49,516 bases of DNA from Defluviitaleaceae bacterium (GTDB taxonomy: Bacteria; Bacillota; Clostridia; Lachnospirales; WQUN01). The translations under genes were made by a program, and so were the position numbers. Below the pieces are notes generated by a model that saw only the letters and a list, made by a program, of their open reading frames with translations, made no database searches and had not been told where the DNA came from. Positions 1 to 8,000 of this stretch are shown piece by piece (within the stretch, counting starts at the first letter, position 1; each line of letters opens with the position of its first letter). The stretch is taken from positions 1-49,516 of the forward strand of contig WRDO01000023.1 in NCBI GenBank assembly GCA_009779755.1, read 5' to 3'.

Positions 1-31
1 GGGTTAGAAAAACACGATTAGTGCCAAGAAA

Positions 32-66
32 AGAAAACAGGCTCTCCCCGCCTGTTTTCTATTTTA
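32..66 (+). terminator. Intrinsic terminator of a gene left of the window
   Basis: A perfect 11-bp stem (32-42 with 50-60) with a 7-nt C-rich loop is followed by ATTTT. It most likely ends a plus-strand transcript that begins outside the window. The right arm itself contains TTTT, so the U-tract is interrupted. Confidence 0.7.
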
Positions 67-118
67 CACCAAAACCGCTCTAAAATTTATCGGAAAAATT
101 GACCTTTGCGCGGCGTTT

Positions 119-140
119 ATGTACCGTTAATGTACCGTTT
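119..140. repeat. Tandem 11-bp direct repeat
   Basis: ATGTACCGTTA (119-129) is followed at once by ATGTACCGTTT (130-140), matching at 10 of 11 positions. It lies between the terminator at the window edge and the 3' end of an AT-rich gene. It could be a protein-binding or recombination site at the edge of an accessory strip, but no integrase is visible here, so that role is only a guess. Confidence 0.5.
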
Positions 141-222
141 TTCATTGATTTTATATTTAATTCAATTATAAAAACGGCGGTGTATCATACCGACGTTTTT
201 ATGTTTTGAAATGTGAAAAATA

Positions 223-768
223 CTAACGGTCATGTAATGTATTTTCATCATGGAGAAGCAACTCTTTTAATTGGTCGTAAATTGTCTTTTTTAACGCATC
301 ACCAAATTTACTCCCATAATCAAAATATTCTTTTCGCGCTTCATCAAAGCCGTCCAAATGTTTGCCATTAACAGTTTCTAGGTCTATGAGCTTATGTAAA
401 AGACTATTTACATTAGCTACCATTTTATCGAAATCATCTACATATATAGGGTTTAAGAGAGGTCTAGCAATGTCGTATCTTCCGATATTATCCAGCGGCA
501 TATTAATTAATCTATTTGCCGCAATTTGCCCCGGAGTATCTCCATTAACTTTGGTGCTATGCTCATTCCAACCTTTTACTAACTCGTACAAATTTGTATA
601 CCTATATTTTTGGATTTCAGTCATTTTTTTGCTTTTTTCTATTGATTTTAAGCGGTTATTATTAATAAGGTTAATTATTAAATTAAAGATTGCTGCTATT
701 GCTGCCGCGATAACAGCAGTGCTAATAATTACGGTTGGTAATCCTTCCCATGCGCTTTGCCAATCCAT
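223..768 (-). CDS. Hypothetical membrane-anchored protein
   Basis: I do not recognise this 181-residue protein. Residues about 12-35 form one hydrophobic segment rich in Ile and Ala, followed by a Lys/Asn/Arg-rich stretch. This suggests an N-terminal anchor with a cytoplasmic, largely helical domain (about 50-181). The start is well supported: AGGAGGG lies about 7 nt upstream of the ATG, and an extended -10 promoter lies further up. The gene is more AT-rich than the core genes to its right and stands alone, consistent with recently acquired DNA. The single-anchor-plus-soluble-domain layout recalls many small defence or phage-derived proteins, but nothing in the sequence fixes a function. Confidence 0.75.
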   Translation of the reverse strand: MDWQSAWEGLPTVIISTAVIAAAIAAIFNLIINLINNNRLKSIEKSKKMTEIQKYRYTNLYELVKGWNEHSTKVNGDTPGQIAANRLINMPLDNIGRYDIARPLLNPIYVDDFDKMVANVNSLLHKLIDLETVNGKHLDGFDEARKEYFDYGSKFGDALKKTIYDQLKELLLHDENTLHDR

Positions 769-815
769 TTATCTTCCCTCCTCTTATTGATTTTTGTTCA
801 ACCTCACCATGCTAT

Positions 816-824
816 ATTATACCA
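816..824 (-). promoter_or_regulatory. Extended -10 promoter for the gene at 223-768
   Basis: On the minus strand TGGTATAAT (TGn plus a perfect TATAAT) lies about 48 nt upstream of the ATG at 768. No good -35 box is seen at the expected distance, as is usual for extended -10 promoters. Confidence 0.6.
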
Positions 825-885
825 AAACTTGTCCCAAAACGCACGACAAAAAATGGTAAGGTTCGCCCCTGCCATTTATATTGCC

Positions 886-1020
886 TTATTTTTTCGCTTC
901 CCACTCCACAACTTCGCTCGGCTTCGGCTGTGAAGCAAGTAAGGCGGCGTATAGTTTTAAGTCCTCTTTGTACCCCTCGAACGTGTCAATCTGGGTAATA
1001 TGATTAAGATACCCTTGCAA
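886..1020 (-). CDS. Small protein or C-terminal remnant, 44 residues
   Basis: A short reading frame starts at TTG (1020) with GAAGGGGA about 6 nt upstream and ends TAA at 886-888. The product is acidic and looks like real protein: an aromatic/acidic helix (FEGYKEDLKLYAALLASQ) followed by PKPSEVVEWEAKK. An in-frame TAG sits just before the TTG. The frame may therefore be an intact small gene using the good ribosome site, or the tail of a decayed mobile-element gene. No family is recognised. Confidence 0.4.
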   Translation of the reverse strand: MQGYLNHITQIDTFEGYKEDLKLYAALLASQPKPSEVVEWEAKK

Positions 1021-1245
1021 CTAAAATCCCCTTCATTTGAATCCTCTTCACGGTTTGATTTTCATTTGCTGTATATCACAACCCCATATACGTATATATC
1101 AAGCTGGGAATACATACCGTCTTTGATAAAACGATACCACATAAAAACTTGGCTTGAAACACACTTATGCTACTTATGCAAGGCAGATGAAAATTTTATC
1201 CTCTGTATGATTCCCGCATTACAGTTGAAATGCGAGGTATCACTA

Positions 1246-1428
1246 ATGGCAAAGTTCAAAATTCCCGTTGTTCCTGCCACCGTTAATAAAAGCATACGTT
1301 TCCCCACCAATATAATTGAAGCCGTTAACAAGGCAATTAAAGGTAAAGAATGTACCTTTACTGCCTTTGTTGTCGAAGCTGTACGCGTCGCCCTTGAAAA
1401 CCTTGAAGAAGAATTGCCGACAAAATAA
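1246..1428 (+). CDS. Ribbon-helix-helix protein, 60 residues
   Basis: This small protein fits a ribbon-helix-helix (Arc/CopG-like) DNA-binding fold. A beta-strand (about 14-19, KSIRFP) is followed by a helix (20-32), a Gly/Lys turn, and a second helix (37-54, FTAFVVEAVRVALENL). Such proteins are small dimeric regulators, often antitoxins or plasmid/phage repressors. I chose ATG 1246 over longer upstream starts because GAGGT lies 8 nt before it and homologous folds start there. No toxin partner is adjacent, so it is either an orphan regulator or the survivor of a broken pair. Confidence 0.75.
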   Translation: MAKFKIPVVPATVNKSIRFPTNIIEAVNKAIKGKECTFTAFVVEAVRVALENLEEELPTK

Positions 1429-1474
1429 GAGATAAAATACTTGCCATCATGACCTAGAATTCCAAACATTTTTT

Positions 1475-1525
1475 TCTAACCGGCTTGCAACTTCTCGGAT
1501 GCGTTACGAACGCGCGAAAAAAAGG
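1475..1525 (+). pseudogene. Remnant of a second ECF sigma factor, region 4
   Basis: One frame encodes ...NRLATSRMRYERAKKR, which aligns with the end of the intact sigma factor nearby (...AATLRKRYERAKNK, 2878-2922). The nucleotide match includes GTTACGAACGCGCGAAAAA. The frame then runs straight into a hairpin almost identical to the one at 4490-4522, so everything from the sigma stop through the anti-sigma gene is missing. The junction falls in an A-run present at both ancestral ends. This is a deletion scar of a paralogous sigma/anti-sigma locus. Confidence 0.7.
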
Positions 1526-1565
1526 GATTGCCTTGCTTTTCTACGGCAAGGCAATCCCTTTTTAC
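1517..1565. terminator. Duplicated bidirectional terminator hairpin
   Basis: A 13-bp stem (1524-1536 with 1546-1558) is flanked by an A-run on the left and a T-run on the right, so it can end transcripts from either side. It is nearly identical to the terminator at 4483-4531 and belongs to the duplicated remnant here. Confidence 0.75.
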
Positions 1566-1579
1566 CTACATTTTAAACC

Positions 1580-1636
1580 TACATCAACAACGCTTTATAT
1601 TATCCGGCAGGGTGTCCGGCTCATAGTTCACGTTGC
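1580..1636 (-). pseudogene. Remnant 3' end of a paralogue of the 4546-4962 ATPase
   Basis: The minus strand encodes VNYEPDTLPDNIK and then shifts frame to a stop. The intact gene at 4546-4962 ends VNYEPDTLPDDIQALLM. DNA similarity continues from the hairpin to about 1633 and then stops. Only the last 16 or so codons survive. With the sigma remnant, this shows that the whole three-gene locus once existed here in a second copy. Confidence 0.7.
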
Positions 1637-1656
1637 ATCATATTACCGATAGCGTA

Positions 1657-1833
1657 CTATATCGTTCTTTCTTTTGCGTTTGCTACTATTTTAAAGCCGT
1701 ATTTTTTTGCGTTGGCTTCAGCAATTTTATTTGTACGCTCCGCTCGTTGCGCAGGTGTCATGTTCTTAGTCTTCTCATAAATAGCAATACGGATTTGATT
1801 AACTTCTTGCTCGATAGAACTAATCGATTTCAT
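1657..1833 (-). CDS. Small partner of PIN-domain protein, possible antitoxin
   Basis: This 58-residue charged, helical protein begins with an amphipathic helix (EQEVNQIRIAIYEKTKNM) and a second segment rich in Ala, Glu and Lys, ending KERTI. ATG 1833 is preferred over the longer start at 1866 because GGAGG lies about 8 nt upstream, inside the end of the preceding gene. It overlaps that PIN gene by 14 bp, so the two are translationally coupled. Small genes coupled to PIN-domain genes are commonly antitoxins, usually upstream; here it is downstream, as in some families. The antitoxin role is inferred from context only. Confidence 0.65.
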   Translation of the reverse strand: MKSISSIEQEVNQIRIAIYEKTKNMTPAQRAERTNKIAEANAKKYGFKIVANAKERTI

Positions 1834-2296
1834 TTTCCACAACCTCCATCGGATTAAAGATTTCAATGGCGCGATAACCGTTAATAGCGTTTATACTCCC
1901 TGTTGCAAGTTTGGTTTTGCGCTTAACGATATGCTGAAAGTTCATGCTGATAATTATATCCAAGTCGTTTACGGCAGCGACGGCGATATGCACTCCGTCC
2001 GCGCGGTATTTTAACGGTATCACATTTTCCGAAACATAAATGTCTGCTAATTTTTCCGCTTCTTCACTTACATTCAAAACGGTTATATTATATTCGCCAA
2101 TAAGCGAAAACATTTTTTCGTATTTTTCGGTTGACGCTTCCGCAAGTTCTTCAATCACCGCGCCCGAAGTAAACGCTTCATATTTCCCGACCGCAATCTC
2201 TTTGAAAAGTTTTACAGTAGCGGCATGGGCTTCTCTGTTCTTGTCAAAATAAAAATTGAACAGGGTCGTTTCAATATATATTTTTTGCTTCTTCAT
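1820..2296 (-). CDS. PIN-domain protein, putative toxin RNase
   Basis: This 158-residue protein has the layout of a PIN nuclease. It opens with a beta-strand and acidic start (KIYIETTLFNFYFD), has a central Glu-rich helix (SGAVIEELAEAS), a further acidic position in KYRADGVHIAVAAVNDLDIIISMNFQHI, and a C-terminal strand. PIN domains use a cluster of Asp/Glu to bind metal and cut RNA, and in VapC-type systems they are the toxin. The first acidic residue is Glu rather than the usual Asp. The start has AAGGGG upstream, and a promoter is at 2330-2338. It is coupled to the small gene at 1657-1833. The family call is good; the toxin role is inferred. Confidence 0.75.
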   Translation of the reverse strand: MKKQKIYIETTLFNFYFDKNREAHAATVKLFKEIAVGKYEAFTSGAVIEELAEASTEKYEKMFSLIGEYNITVLNVSEEAEKLADIYVSENVIPLKYRADGVHIAVAAVNDLDIIISMNFQHIVKRKTKLATGSINAINGYRAIEIFNPMEVVENEID

Positions 2297-2329
2297 AAAT
2301 TGTTACCCCTTAATATAATATCCCCCTGT

Positions 2330-2338
2330 ATTGTATCA
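2330..2338 (-). promoter_or_regulatory. Extended -10 promoter for the PIN pair
   Basis: On the minus strand TGATACAAT lies about 34 nt upstream of the start at 2296. No convincing -35 element is present. Confidence 0.5.
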
Positions 2339-2496
2339 TAGAAAACATAAAAATCTACGTCGAATTTGTAAAGATTTTTAGTATGAATTTACAATCGGTT
2401 CTTAGCACCTTCATTTTTTCTGTCACAAAAACCTTCGCACCCGTGTCTTAATGTTATATGCTGTTGCGCGACGGATATAGAAAAGGGGGTTTTTAC

Positions 2497-2958
2497 TTGG
2501 AAGAAGCCCTGGAACGCTACGGTAAGGCCATTTTCAAATATTGTCTGGGCATATTATGCAATTACCACGACGCGCAGGACGCCATGCAGGAAACCTTCAT
2601 TAAGGCACACAAGGCGGAGGCTTCCCTGCGTTTGCGGGAAAATTACGGGGCGTGGCTTTATAGGATTGCCTACAATACCTGCCTGAATATTCTGCGCGGC
2701 AAGCGGCGTTGGCTTTTTCCCGTGAAAAAGGAAACCGCTTACGAGATGCCCGAACCCTTCATCGACCCCGTGCTGATAGCCGCCCTTGAAACGTTGTCCC
2801 CCGCCGACCGCGCCTTGTTTTACAGCCGCGCCGTCGAGGATATGGATTATGTCCAATTGGAAGAACGCTTCGGCATCCGCGCCGCTACTTTACGCAAGCG
2901 TTACGAACGCGCGAAAAATAAATTAAAGGCTTTTATCGAAAGGAGCGAACAAACATGA
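2497..2958 (+). CDS. ECF-type RNA polymerase sigma factor
   Basis: This sigma-70 family factor of the extracytoplasmic-function group directs RNA polymerase to alternative promoters. Region 2 is seen at about residues 5-65 (YGKAIFKYCLGI, DAQDAMQETFIKAH, AWLYRIAYNTCLN). Region 4 is near the C-terminus (LEERFGIRAATLRKRYERAKNKLK), a helix-turn-helix for the -35 box. I chose TTG 2497, giving 153 residues, because a GGGGG ribosome site lies 6 nt upstream and the protein then starts like its relatives; ATG 2458 would add 13 residues. It overlaps the next gene by ATGA, so the sigma and its membrane regulator are translationally coupled. Targets are unknown. Confidence 0.9.
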   Translation: MEEALERYGKAIFKYCLGILCNYHDAQDAMQETFIKAHKAEASLRLRENYGAWLYRIAYNTCLNILRGKRRWLFPVKKETAYEMPEPFIDPVLIAALETLSPADRALFYSRAVEDMDYVQLEERFGIRAATLRKRYERAKNKLKAFIERSEQT

Positions 2959-4466
2959 ACCGTGATGAATTGGAAAATAAGTATAAGGAAGCCTTCGGGC
3001 AAGCCCCCGCCCCGTCTCCCGAGGAAGCATTGGCGGGTATACAAACGAAAATGGCGGCGAAGCGACCCGCCCGATTTAATAAGCGGAACGTTGCCGCGTT
3101 GTTTGCGGCGTGCTTTCTGTTATCCGCCACGATGATATCGGCGCAAGCATATTACCGCCGCGGCGGCTTTGAATGGCTTACGTCCTTAATGGGTTCGGAG
3201 GAAGCCGCGTGGCTGCAACCCATCGGCTTCGCCAACCGCGATTTCGACGATAAATACCGCGTGGGCAGTACCACCACCGAGGACGGCGTTTACGTGGAGT
3301 TGGTCGCCATCGGCGTGGACGGCGATTATGTGGACGTGTACTTGCTGTTGGAGGATTTGACGGGCAAGCGTAATTGGAACACCTATTATTGGCAGGAGGA
3401 TACGGACGTTTTCCATTACCTCAGGTTTACCGACCGTTCGTTAAGCATTTCGGGGGGTAGGACGTGGGGCAGCGGGAGCTATTCGCCCGACAACCGCGGA
3501 CACTCCACTTCCTTTACGGTCATTGACCGTGACGAAACCTCCGGACAGGTGCTGCTGCACAGCCGTATGTCCCGTCCTTCCCTGGATGAAGGGGTGGACA
3601 TCGGGGACGCGAACCCGCGTGCCCTGACGCTTAACATCGTAGATATGGTTTACAATCTGACGGACAAAGTTGAACGGGAAATCCCCGCAAACCTGCTTGA
3701 ACTGTTAAAAAACCCCGCAACGCTGCGAGCCGACAGGCACATCATCCGTTTTTATTACCTGCTGCCCAACATTCCCGATACCTCAAACGGAGCAGACCGT
3801 GTTGCAAGCATCAGCGCCGTACACTACGACGACGGATTGCTGCGCCTTCAATTTCGCAATAACGGCGGCGCTCTTATCATGCCCTTCTTTATTAATGCGG
3901 AGGGTGAAAGGATTGAACCGTTGCCGTTTACGGCAAATGCCTTCAACATCGACGACCAAGGGGAACTTTATATGCCCCTTTTTATGAGTGACGAACGAGG
4001 CAACGCCCTCGCGCAAACCCCGGCGGATTATTGGGAATTTGTATTCGCGGTGCGCGGCGAGGATATGGACACGCTCCGCTTGTTCGGTACGGTGTTTAAT
4101 TCCGGTTACATCCCCGTCAATTGGGCAGTGGACTTTATCTTGCAAGGCGGGACCGACCTACCCTCCCCGCGACCCACCCCCCTCCCCGACGCGCACATTT
4201 GGACGGGTCCGTACCTTCATGAATTAATGGATGACCCCGATTCGAAACAATACTTGGGCGATTGGCTTCATAACGCGGACGGGTCAATGACCATGTCCAT
4301 CAACCTGCCACCGGGCAATCCGGATGACCCCGAATCGATTCTGTTCGTAAGCGCTCGCGGCGAAATATTCCGCTACGGGGACCTGCATTTGCTGCCAACC
4401 TTATTGCGTGAATATATCCTGTATTTTTACGATTATCATACCCGTATAAACAATACCCGCCGATAA
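2955..4466 (+). CDS. DUF4179-type membrane anti-sigma factor
   Basis: The 503-residue product has a short cytoplasmic part (1-44), one membrane helix (about 45-66, VAALFAACFLLSATMISAQA) and a large extracytoplasmic part. The first outer domain (about 70-190, with DGVYVELVAIGVDGDYVDVYLLLEDL) resembles DUF4179, found in proteins paired with ECF sigma factors. By family knowledge it would hold the sigma factor inactive and release it on an envelope signal. The start overlaps the sigma stop. The outer region is unusually long, with a Pro-rich linker (PSPRPTPLPD, about 400-409) before a final small domain, so it may sense more than one ligand. The signal is unknown. Confidence 0.8.
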   Translation: MNRDELENKYKEAFGQAPAPSPEEALAGIQTKMAAKRPARFNKRNVAALFAACFLLSATMISAQAYYRRGGFEWLTSLMGSEEAAWLQPIGFANRDFDDKYRVGSTTTEDGVYVELVAIGVDGDYVDVYLLLEDLTGKRNWNTYYWQEDTDVFHYLRFTDRSLSISGGRTWGSGSYSPDNRGHSTSFTVIDRDETSGQVLLHSRMSRPSLDEGVDIGDANPRALTLNIVDMVYNLTDKVEREIPANLLELLKNPATLRADRHIIRFYYLLPNIPDTSNGADRVASISAVHYDDGLLRLQFRNNGGALIMPFFINAEGERIEPLPFTANAFNIDDQGELYMPLFMSDERGNALAQTPADYWEFVFAVRGEDMDTLRLFGTVFNSGYIPVNWAVDFILQGGTDLPSPRPTPLPDAHIWTGPYLHELMDDPDSKQYLGDWLHNADGSMTMSINLPPGNPDDPESILFVSARGEIFRYGDLHLLPTLLREYILYFYDYHTRINNTRR

Positions 4467-4482
4467 AGGTACCTTTACCCAA

Positions 4483-4531
4483 CAAAAAAGGATTGCCTTG
4501 CTTTTCTTCGGCAAGGCAATCCCTTTTTTTA
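4483..4531. terminator. Bidirectional terminator between anti-sigma gene and ATPase
   Basis: A 12-bp stem (4490-4501 with 4511-4522) is flanked by AAAAAA on the left and TTTTTTT on the right. It can end both the sigma/anti-sigma transcript and the convergent gene at 4546-4962. Its near-copy is at 1517-1565. Confidence 0.9.
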
Positions 4532-4545
4532 ATTATATTACAAAC

Positions 4546-4962
4546 TTACATTAACAACGCCTGTATATCATCCGGCAAGGTGTCCGGTTCATAATTCACG
4601 CTTATGGTAAATTTGACGCTGTCCCGATGCGAAATGGCCTCCAGCTTGCGGTTGAGCTTTTGCAAGCTCTCGTTGTTGTCGAGGGTCTTTACGATGTTGC
4701 AAAGCCCGTCCACATATATATGTTCCACGTCTGCGTCCATGGACAAGATGCCCAAAATAAAGCCCACGAATTCGCGATAGTTAGATAATACGCCCTTACC
4801 CGCCTCCACGAAGCGTATGTCGCGGTTTATATCACGGGTATGCCGCCTGTCGTCATCGATAAATACCAAATGCCCGTCGGCTTGCTTTACCGCTTCGTTG
4901 GCCATGTCGATGAGCTTGCGCGTTTTGCCTTGGCCCTTTTGGCCCGCCATAAATCTTATCAT
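4546..4962 (-). CDS. Small P-loop ATP-binding protein
   Basis: This 138-residue protein has a Walker A motif at residues 7-14 (GQKGQGKT), a Walker B-like strand ending in acidic residues (HLVFIDDD), and a second hydrophobic strand (HIYVDGL). Such short NTPases are common and uncharacterised in Clostridia. ATG 4962 is chosen because GGGAGG lies 7 nt upstream; longer starts would place it inside the coding sequence. An extended -10 promoter lies upstream. Convergent with the anti-sigma gene and sharing its terminator, it travelled with that locus at least twice, since its 3' end is duplicated at 1580-1636. This suggests, but does not prove, a linked function. Confidence 0.75.
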   Translation of the reverse strand: MIRFMAGQKGQGKTRKLIDMANEAVKQADGHLVFIDDDRRHTRDINRDIRFVEAGKGVLSNYREFVGFILGILSMDADVEHIYVDGLCNIVKTLDNNESLQKLNRKLEAISHRDSVKFTISVNYEPDTLPDDIQALLM

Positions 4963-5004
4963 TCTCATTCCTCCCAAAAGGAAAATACTTGCCTTAACGG
5001 TTTA

Positions 5005-5013
5005 ATTATAGCA
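5005..5013 (-). promoter_or_regulatory. Extended -10 promoter for the ATPase gene
   Basis: On the minus strand TGCTATAAT lies about 42 nt upstream of the ATG at 4962. A TTTACA is present upstream, but only 14 nt from the -10, so the extended -10 is the main support. Confidence 0.65.
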
Positions 5014-5060
5014 TAATCTCTCGCTGTAAAGATACCGTAACATTTTAGGGGTTGTAATAT

Positions 5061-8000
5061 TTGTACTTAAAGAAATTGGAGCTCGTCGGTTTCAAATCCT
5101 TCGCCGAACGCGTGCAGTTGAGCTTCGGTGCGGGCCTTAACGCCGTGGTGGGGCCCAACGGCAGCGGCAAGTCCAACATCGCCGACGCCATGCGCTGGGT
5201 GCTGGGGGAGCAATCCGCCAAGCAGCTGCGCGGCACCAAAATGGAGGACATCATTTTTGCCGGCACGGCGCACCGCAAACCCTTGGGTTTTGCGGAAATC
5301 GTCATGCACATCGATAATTCGGACAACACCCTTTCATCACTCGGCACCCCCGAGGTAACCATCACCCGCCGCGTATACCGCTCGGGCGAAAGCGAGTACG
5401 CGATCAACGGCACGCCTTGCCGCTTGAAGGATATACAGCAATTGTTCATGGATACGGGCGTGGGTCGCGACGGGTATTCGATCATCGGCCAAGGCCGCGT
5501 GGACGAAATCCTGAGCGCGCGTTCCGAAGACAGGCGGCATATCTTCGAGGAAGCCGCGGGCATCAGCAAATTTAAAGCCCGCCGCCACGAAACGCTCACC
5601 CGCTTGGAGCGCGAACGGCAAAACCGCGCCCGTGTATCCGATATCATCGCCGAGCTTAACGAGCAAATCGAACCCCTTGAACAACAGGCCGAAGAAGCCA
5701 AACGCTACCTCGCCCTGCGTGATAAATATAAGGAAACGCACATCAATATCTTTCTCAATGAAGTCCGTAAAACGGAAATCGAACTGGAAAAAACGGAAGA
5801 AACCTTGTCCCATGCCTACGCCCAATCCACCGACGGCAAAACCCGCTTGGCGATGGCGCGCGACGCCGAAGAAGTATTAAAGCAGCAAGCTGCCGACGCC
5901 GATACCCGCTACCGCCGCGCCAACGAAGCCTTACTCGAAATAACGTCCGCCATCGCCGAAAAAGAAGGCCTGCGTGAAGTATTAACCAATCAAGCTGCGC
6001 AACTCATCACCGACCAAATCCGTTTGCGCGGCGAAGCGGACAAGCGTGATGCCGCTTTGCTTGAACACGAAGCCGAGCGGGCAAAAGAAGAAGAAAAGCG
6101 CGCGAATACCGCCGCATCACTCGAAAAATTAAACGCGGAGCTATCCGAACACCAAAATCTTTCCGCTCAATACGAAACCGCCGAAGAAGAAAGCGCCGCC
6201 GAGTTGGCCGCACACAACCAAGGAATCCTAAATCAAGGAAACCTAATCACCGAACACAAGGCAAAAGTCCTCGACGCGGAAAGCCGCTACCGCCGCTTGG
6301 AAGAAGACAAGGAAAAATTGGATATCAACATCGAACAACTGGAAGAAAAGTTGGAATCCCAAGAGGAAGTCCTCGCGGAATTACAAAAAAACCTCACCGC
6401 CCGTACGGACGAAACCCGCCGCGCGGAGGGGCAAACACAAGCGTATTCCGACGCGCTGGCCAAGCTAAACGAAGAACAACGCGACATCAATGAGGAATAC
6501 CGCAATACGCAGGAATCCCTCACCGCCGCTCGCGCCAAGCATCGCGCGTTGGAAGATTTGCAAAACCAACACGAGGGATACTTCCGCAGCGTCAAGTCGG
6601 TTTTACGCAAGCGGGAAACGGATAAAAACTTTTCCGGCATATGCGGCGCGGTTGGTGAACTCATCGGTGTCCCTACGGAATACGAAACCGCGATCGAAAT
6701 CGCTTTGGGCGGTGCCGCGCAAAACATCGTTACGCAAACGGAAGAGGACGCCAAATACGCAATCGAATATCTAAAGAAAACAAACGAAGGGCGGGCGACC
6801 TTCTTGCCCCTTACAGCGGTAAAAGGACGTGCCATCGACGTGCGGAAAATTTCAAACGAAGCGGGTTTCATCGGTGCCGCGTCCGATTTGGTGACTTGTG
6901 ATGCGGATTATGACGGCGTTATAGCACAGCTGTTGGGTGATATCGTCATCGTTGATAACTTAAGCAACGCGTTATCCATACATAAAAAATACAAATATTC
7001 ATATAAGCTCGTAACCTTGGAAGGGGAGCGATTGCACCCGGGGGGAGCGATGACCGGCGGGAGTATGCAACGCGGCTCCGGCGGGTTAATCGGCAGACCG
7101 CGCCAACTTTCCGAACTGGCCGAACAAATAAATATATTGCAAAAATCCTTTGAAACGATAACCAAGGTACAAAAAAGCCAGATCGAAAAATGCGCCGCCA
7201 CCGACGAAGCCTTGCAACGCGCCCGAACACGTTGCCAATCCCTCGTGCTTGAAACGCAAACTTTACGGGAAAGGTGCGCGCTCGTGGAACAAGGCTTGGA
7301 AACCCTGCGTACATCCGGCACAAAATATGATGAGGAAAACGACGCGCTCATGGCTAAACTGGTGGAGACCAACCAAGCCATCCGCCATGCCAAGCAAGCC
7401 CAAGCCGAACAGGAACGCGAACTGGAAGCCGCGCGCGTTCGCTTGGAAGAATACCAACGTGAAATCTACCAAAAACGGCAATTGTTTTCCGAAGAATCCG
7501 GCGTCCTTACGGAACTCCGCGTGGAAATCAGCCGCCACACCGAATGGTTGGCCGCCGCATCCGCCAATATCGCACGATTGGTAAAAGAAGAAGCCGCGCT
7601 GACGGAGGAAAAGAAAATCCTGTTACGTGAAATCGAGGATTCGCAAAAAAAGGCGCTTGAAATCGAAGAAAAAAGCAAGCAAATAACCATTGATTTATCC
7701 GCTATGCAAACCGTCCAAACCCAAACCCGCCATAACCTTTCCGCCGCCGAAACCGCCAAAACCCAACTGGACGAAGCCATCAACCGCGTGGAAGCCGATG
7801 AACGCAACCAATCCGATGAAACCGCTTTATTGGAAAAAGAGCTTACCCGTTTGGAAATGCGCAAGGAGCAACTCCACCAAACCGGACACCGCCTGCACAA
7901 CGAGATTTGGGAGGAATACGAACTCACCTACCAGCAAGCGCTTTCCCACAAGCGTACCGACGTTAGCGAAGCCGCTTTGCGCCGCGAAAGCCAGCAGCTC

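Noticed and set aside
119..140. Attachment site of an integrated element
   Set aside because: The tandem repeat is suggestive, but there is no tRNA end, integrase or matching second copy in the window.
735..998. Plus-strand frame across the left intergenic region
   Set aside because: It is antisense to the start of the gene at 223-768 and to the 44-residue frame, and has no ribosome site.
2458..2496. ATG 2458 as start of the sigma factor
   Set aside because: It adds 13 residues not expected for the family and would bury the strong GGGGG ribosome site that precedes TTG 2497.
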